Assembly (NCBI GenBank): GCA_963814805.1
Contig: CAWFER010000005.1
Coordinates: 27,650 to 91,649 of the forward strand
DNA from: AP-15 sp963814805
GTDB lineage: Bacteria > Pseudomonadota > Alphaproteobacteria > ATCC43930 > CGMCC-115725
Reading direction: 5' to 3'
DNA: 64,000 bases
Shown: positions 63,585 through 64,000 of the stretch, piece after piece
How the letters are laid out: the number at the start of each line of letters is the position of its first letter
Position numbering within the stretch: position 1 is the stretch's first letter
Made by a program: the position numbers and the translations under genes
Notes under the pieces: model-generated
What the model was told of the DNA's origin: nothing
Databases searched by the model: none
Seen by the model: only the letters and a program-made list of their open reading frames with translations

Positions 63585-64000
63585 GACCGCATCTTCGCCC
63601 CAAGCGACAATCAGCGGCAGGCGTCCTTCACCGAGCGCTTACCCATCACCTCTCGGCCGCGAGCTTTGAGCTGGTGGCGCGGCGCGCGAAGGCCCGATAT
63701 GTCCTCGGCCTGTCGGCGACCGTCGCTCGCAAGGACGGGCACCATCCCATCATCTTTATGCAGTGCGGTCCCGTGAGACACCGCGTTGACGCTCGCGCGC
63801 AAGCCACCGAAAGGGGCGTTGCTCACCGTGCCAAACATAGGACGACAAAATTTCAGTTGCCGCCGCCCTTAGCGGCCTCCGACCGCCCCGCCATGCCGGC
63901 CGTCTATGCCGCCCTCGCCCAGGACGAGCCGCGCAATGACTTGATTTTCGACGATGTGCTCAAATCGCTGGATGCGAAACGCTCGCCGCTCGTGCTGACC

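Larger units (their letters stand above)
61186..63642 (-). mobile_element. IS66-family insertion sequence
   Basis: 2457-bp element with terminal repeats GTAACCGCTCGGTGAAG (left) and, reversed, GTAAGCGCTCGGTGAAG (right), perfect 8-bp CCATCACC duplications, and the classical three genes tnpA, tnpB, tnpC on the minus strand. It landed inside the helicase DECH box. Confidence 0.95.
60969..64000 (+). pseudogene. SF2 (DEAD/DEAH-type) helicase of conflict-system type, interrupted by IS66; 5' and 3' incomplete
   Basis: Left part (60969-61185): ILVHRRELLAQWVERLKTFL, IGVIGGGRRKPTGVIDIALI, DYGHLVFDECHH. Right part (63651 to window end): LSAASFELVARRAKARYVLG, LSATVARKDGHHPIIFMQ. Removing the IS66 and one CCATCACC copy gives a continuous DECHHLSAASFEL, joining helicase motif II to motif III (SAT) with no stop to the window edge. 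The N-terminal part was lost to the IS3 remnant. The wording resembles the helicase module of AEP-primase/helicase/nuclease (TOTE-type) conflict proteins, an inference from pattern. Confidence 0.78.

Overview
The window is high-GC DNA from an alphaproteobacterium. The evidence is the cytochrome c oxidase order coxB-coxA-ctaB-small ORF-coxC-DUF983-SURF1, together with EgtB/EgtD, a MucR/Ros regulator, an IalB-like protein and a DUF167/YggT pair. A Rhodospirillales-type lineage is plausible but is my inference; no rRNA or other marker here settles it.

Bases 1-26,400 are ordinary chromosome: oxidoreductase and GST genes, small conserved membrane proteins, a Fic toxin with its small antitoxin, argG, rlmN, ergothioneine genes egtB/egtD, the aa3-type oxidase and assembly genes, tldD, and a secreted clan GH-A glycosidase followed by a GH1 glucosidase. 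Bases 26,400-32,500 are a mobile-element zone. It holds an internally deleted IS1595-type transposase and two nearly identical inverted IS1595-family copies. One of these copies sits in a cyclase-like gene with a clean 8-bp duplication. A gshA 3' fragment and an IS630 fragment follow, up to tRNA-Pro. Bases 32,600-42,170 return to chromosome (deacetylase, era, recO, an AT-richer 540-residue secreted protein, a transposase-like zinc-ribbon ORF, mucR, a decayed amidohydrolase, a dienelactone hydrolase, a cupin, tRNA-Gly).

A 2.2-kb AT-richer insert lies between tRNA-Gly and a 33-bp repeat of its 3' end (42,134-44,409). It carries a broken P-loop ATPase and no visible integrase. After a large ABC transporter with an eroded Walker A comes tRNA-Ser. 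From there to the window end lies an integrative/mobilisable element: a large serine recombinase, a TacA/TacT-like toxin-antitoxin pair with a perfect operator palindrome, a DUF3363-type relaxase, and a type I restriction operon read as phd - hsdM - RAYT transposase - hsdS - DUF433 - hsdR, with 4-bp overlaps at several joints. Beyond it are an IS3 remnant and an SF2 helicase of conflict-system type. The helicase is split inside its DECH box by an IS66 element; removing the IS and one 8-bp target copy restores the frame.

Many genes carry single-base frameshifts. Within the restriction operon all seven act as one extra base. That bias looks more like insertion-type sequencing error than decay, so the broken status of these genes should be treated as provisional.
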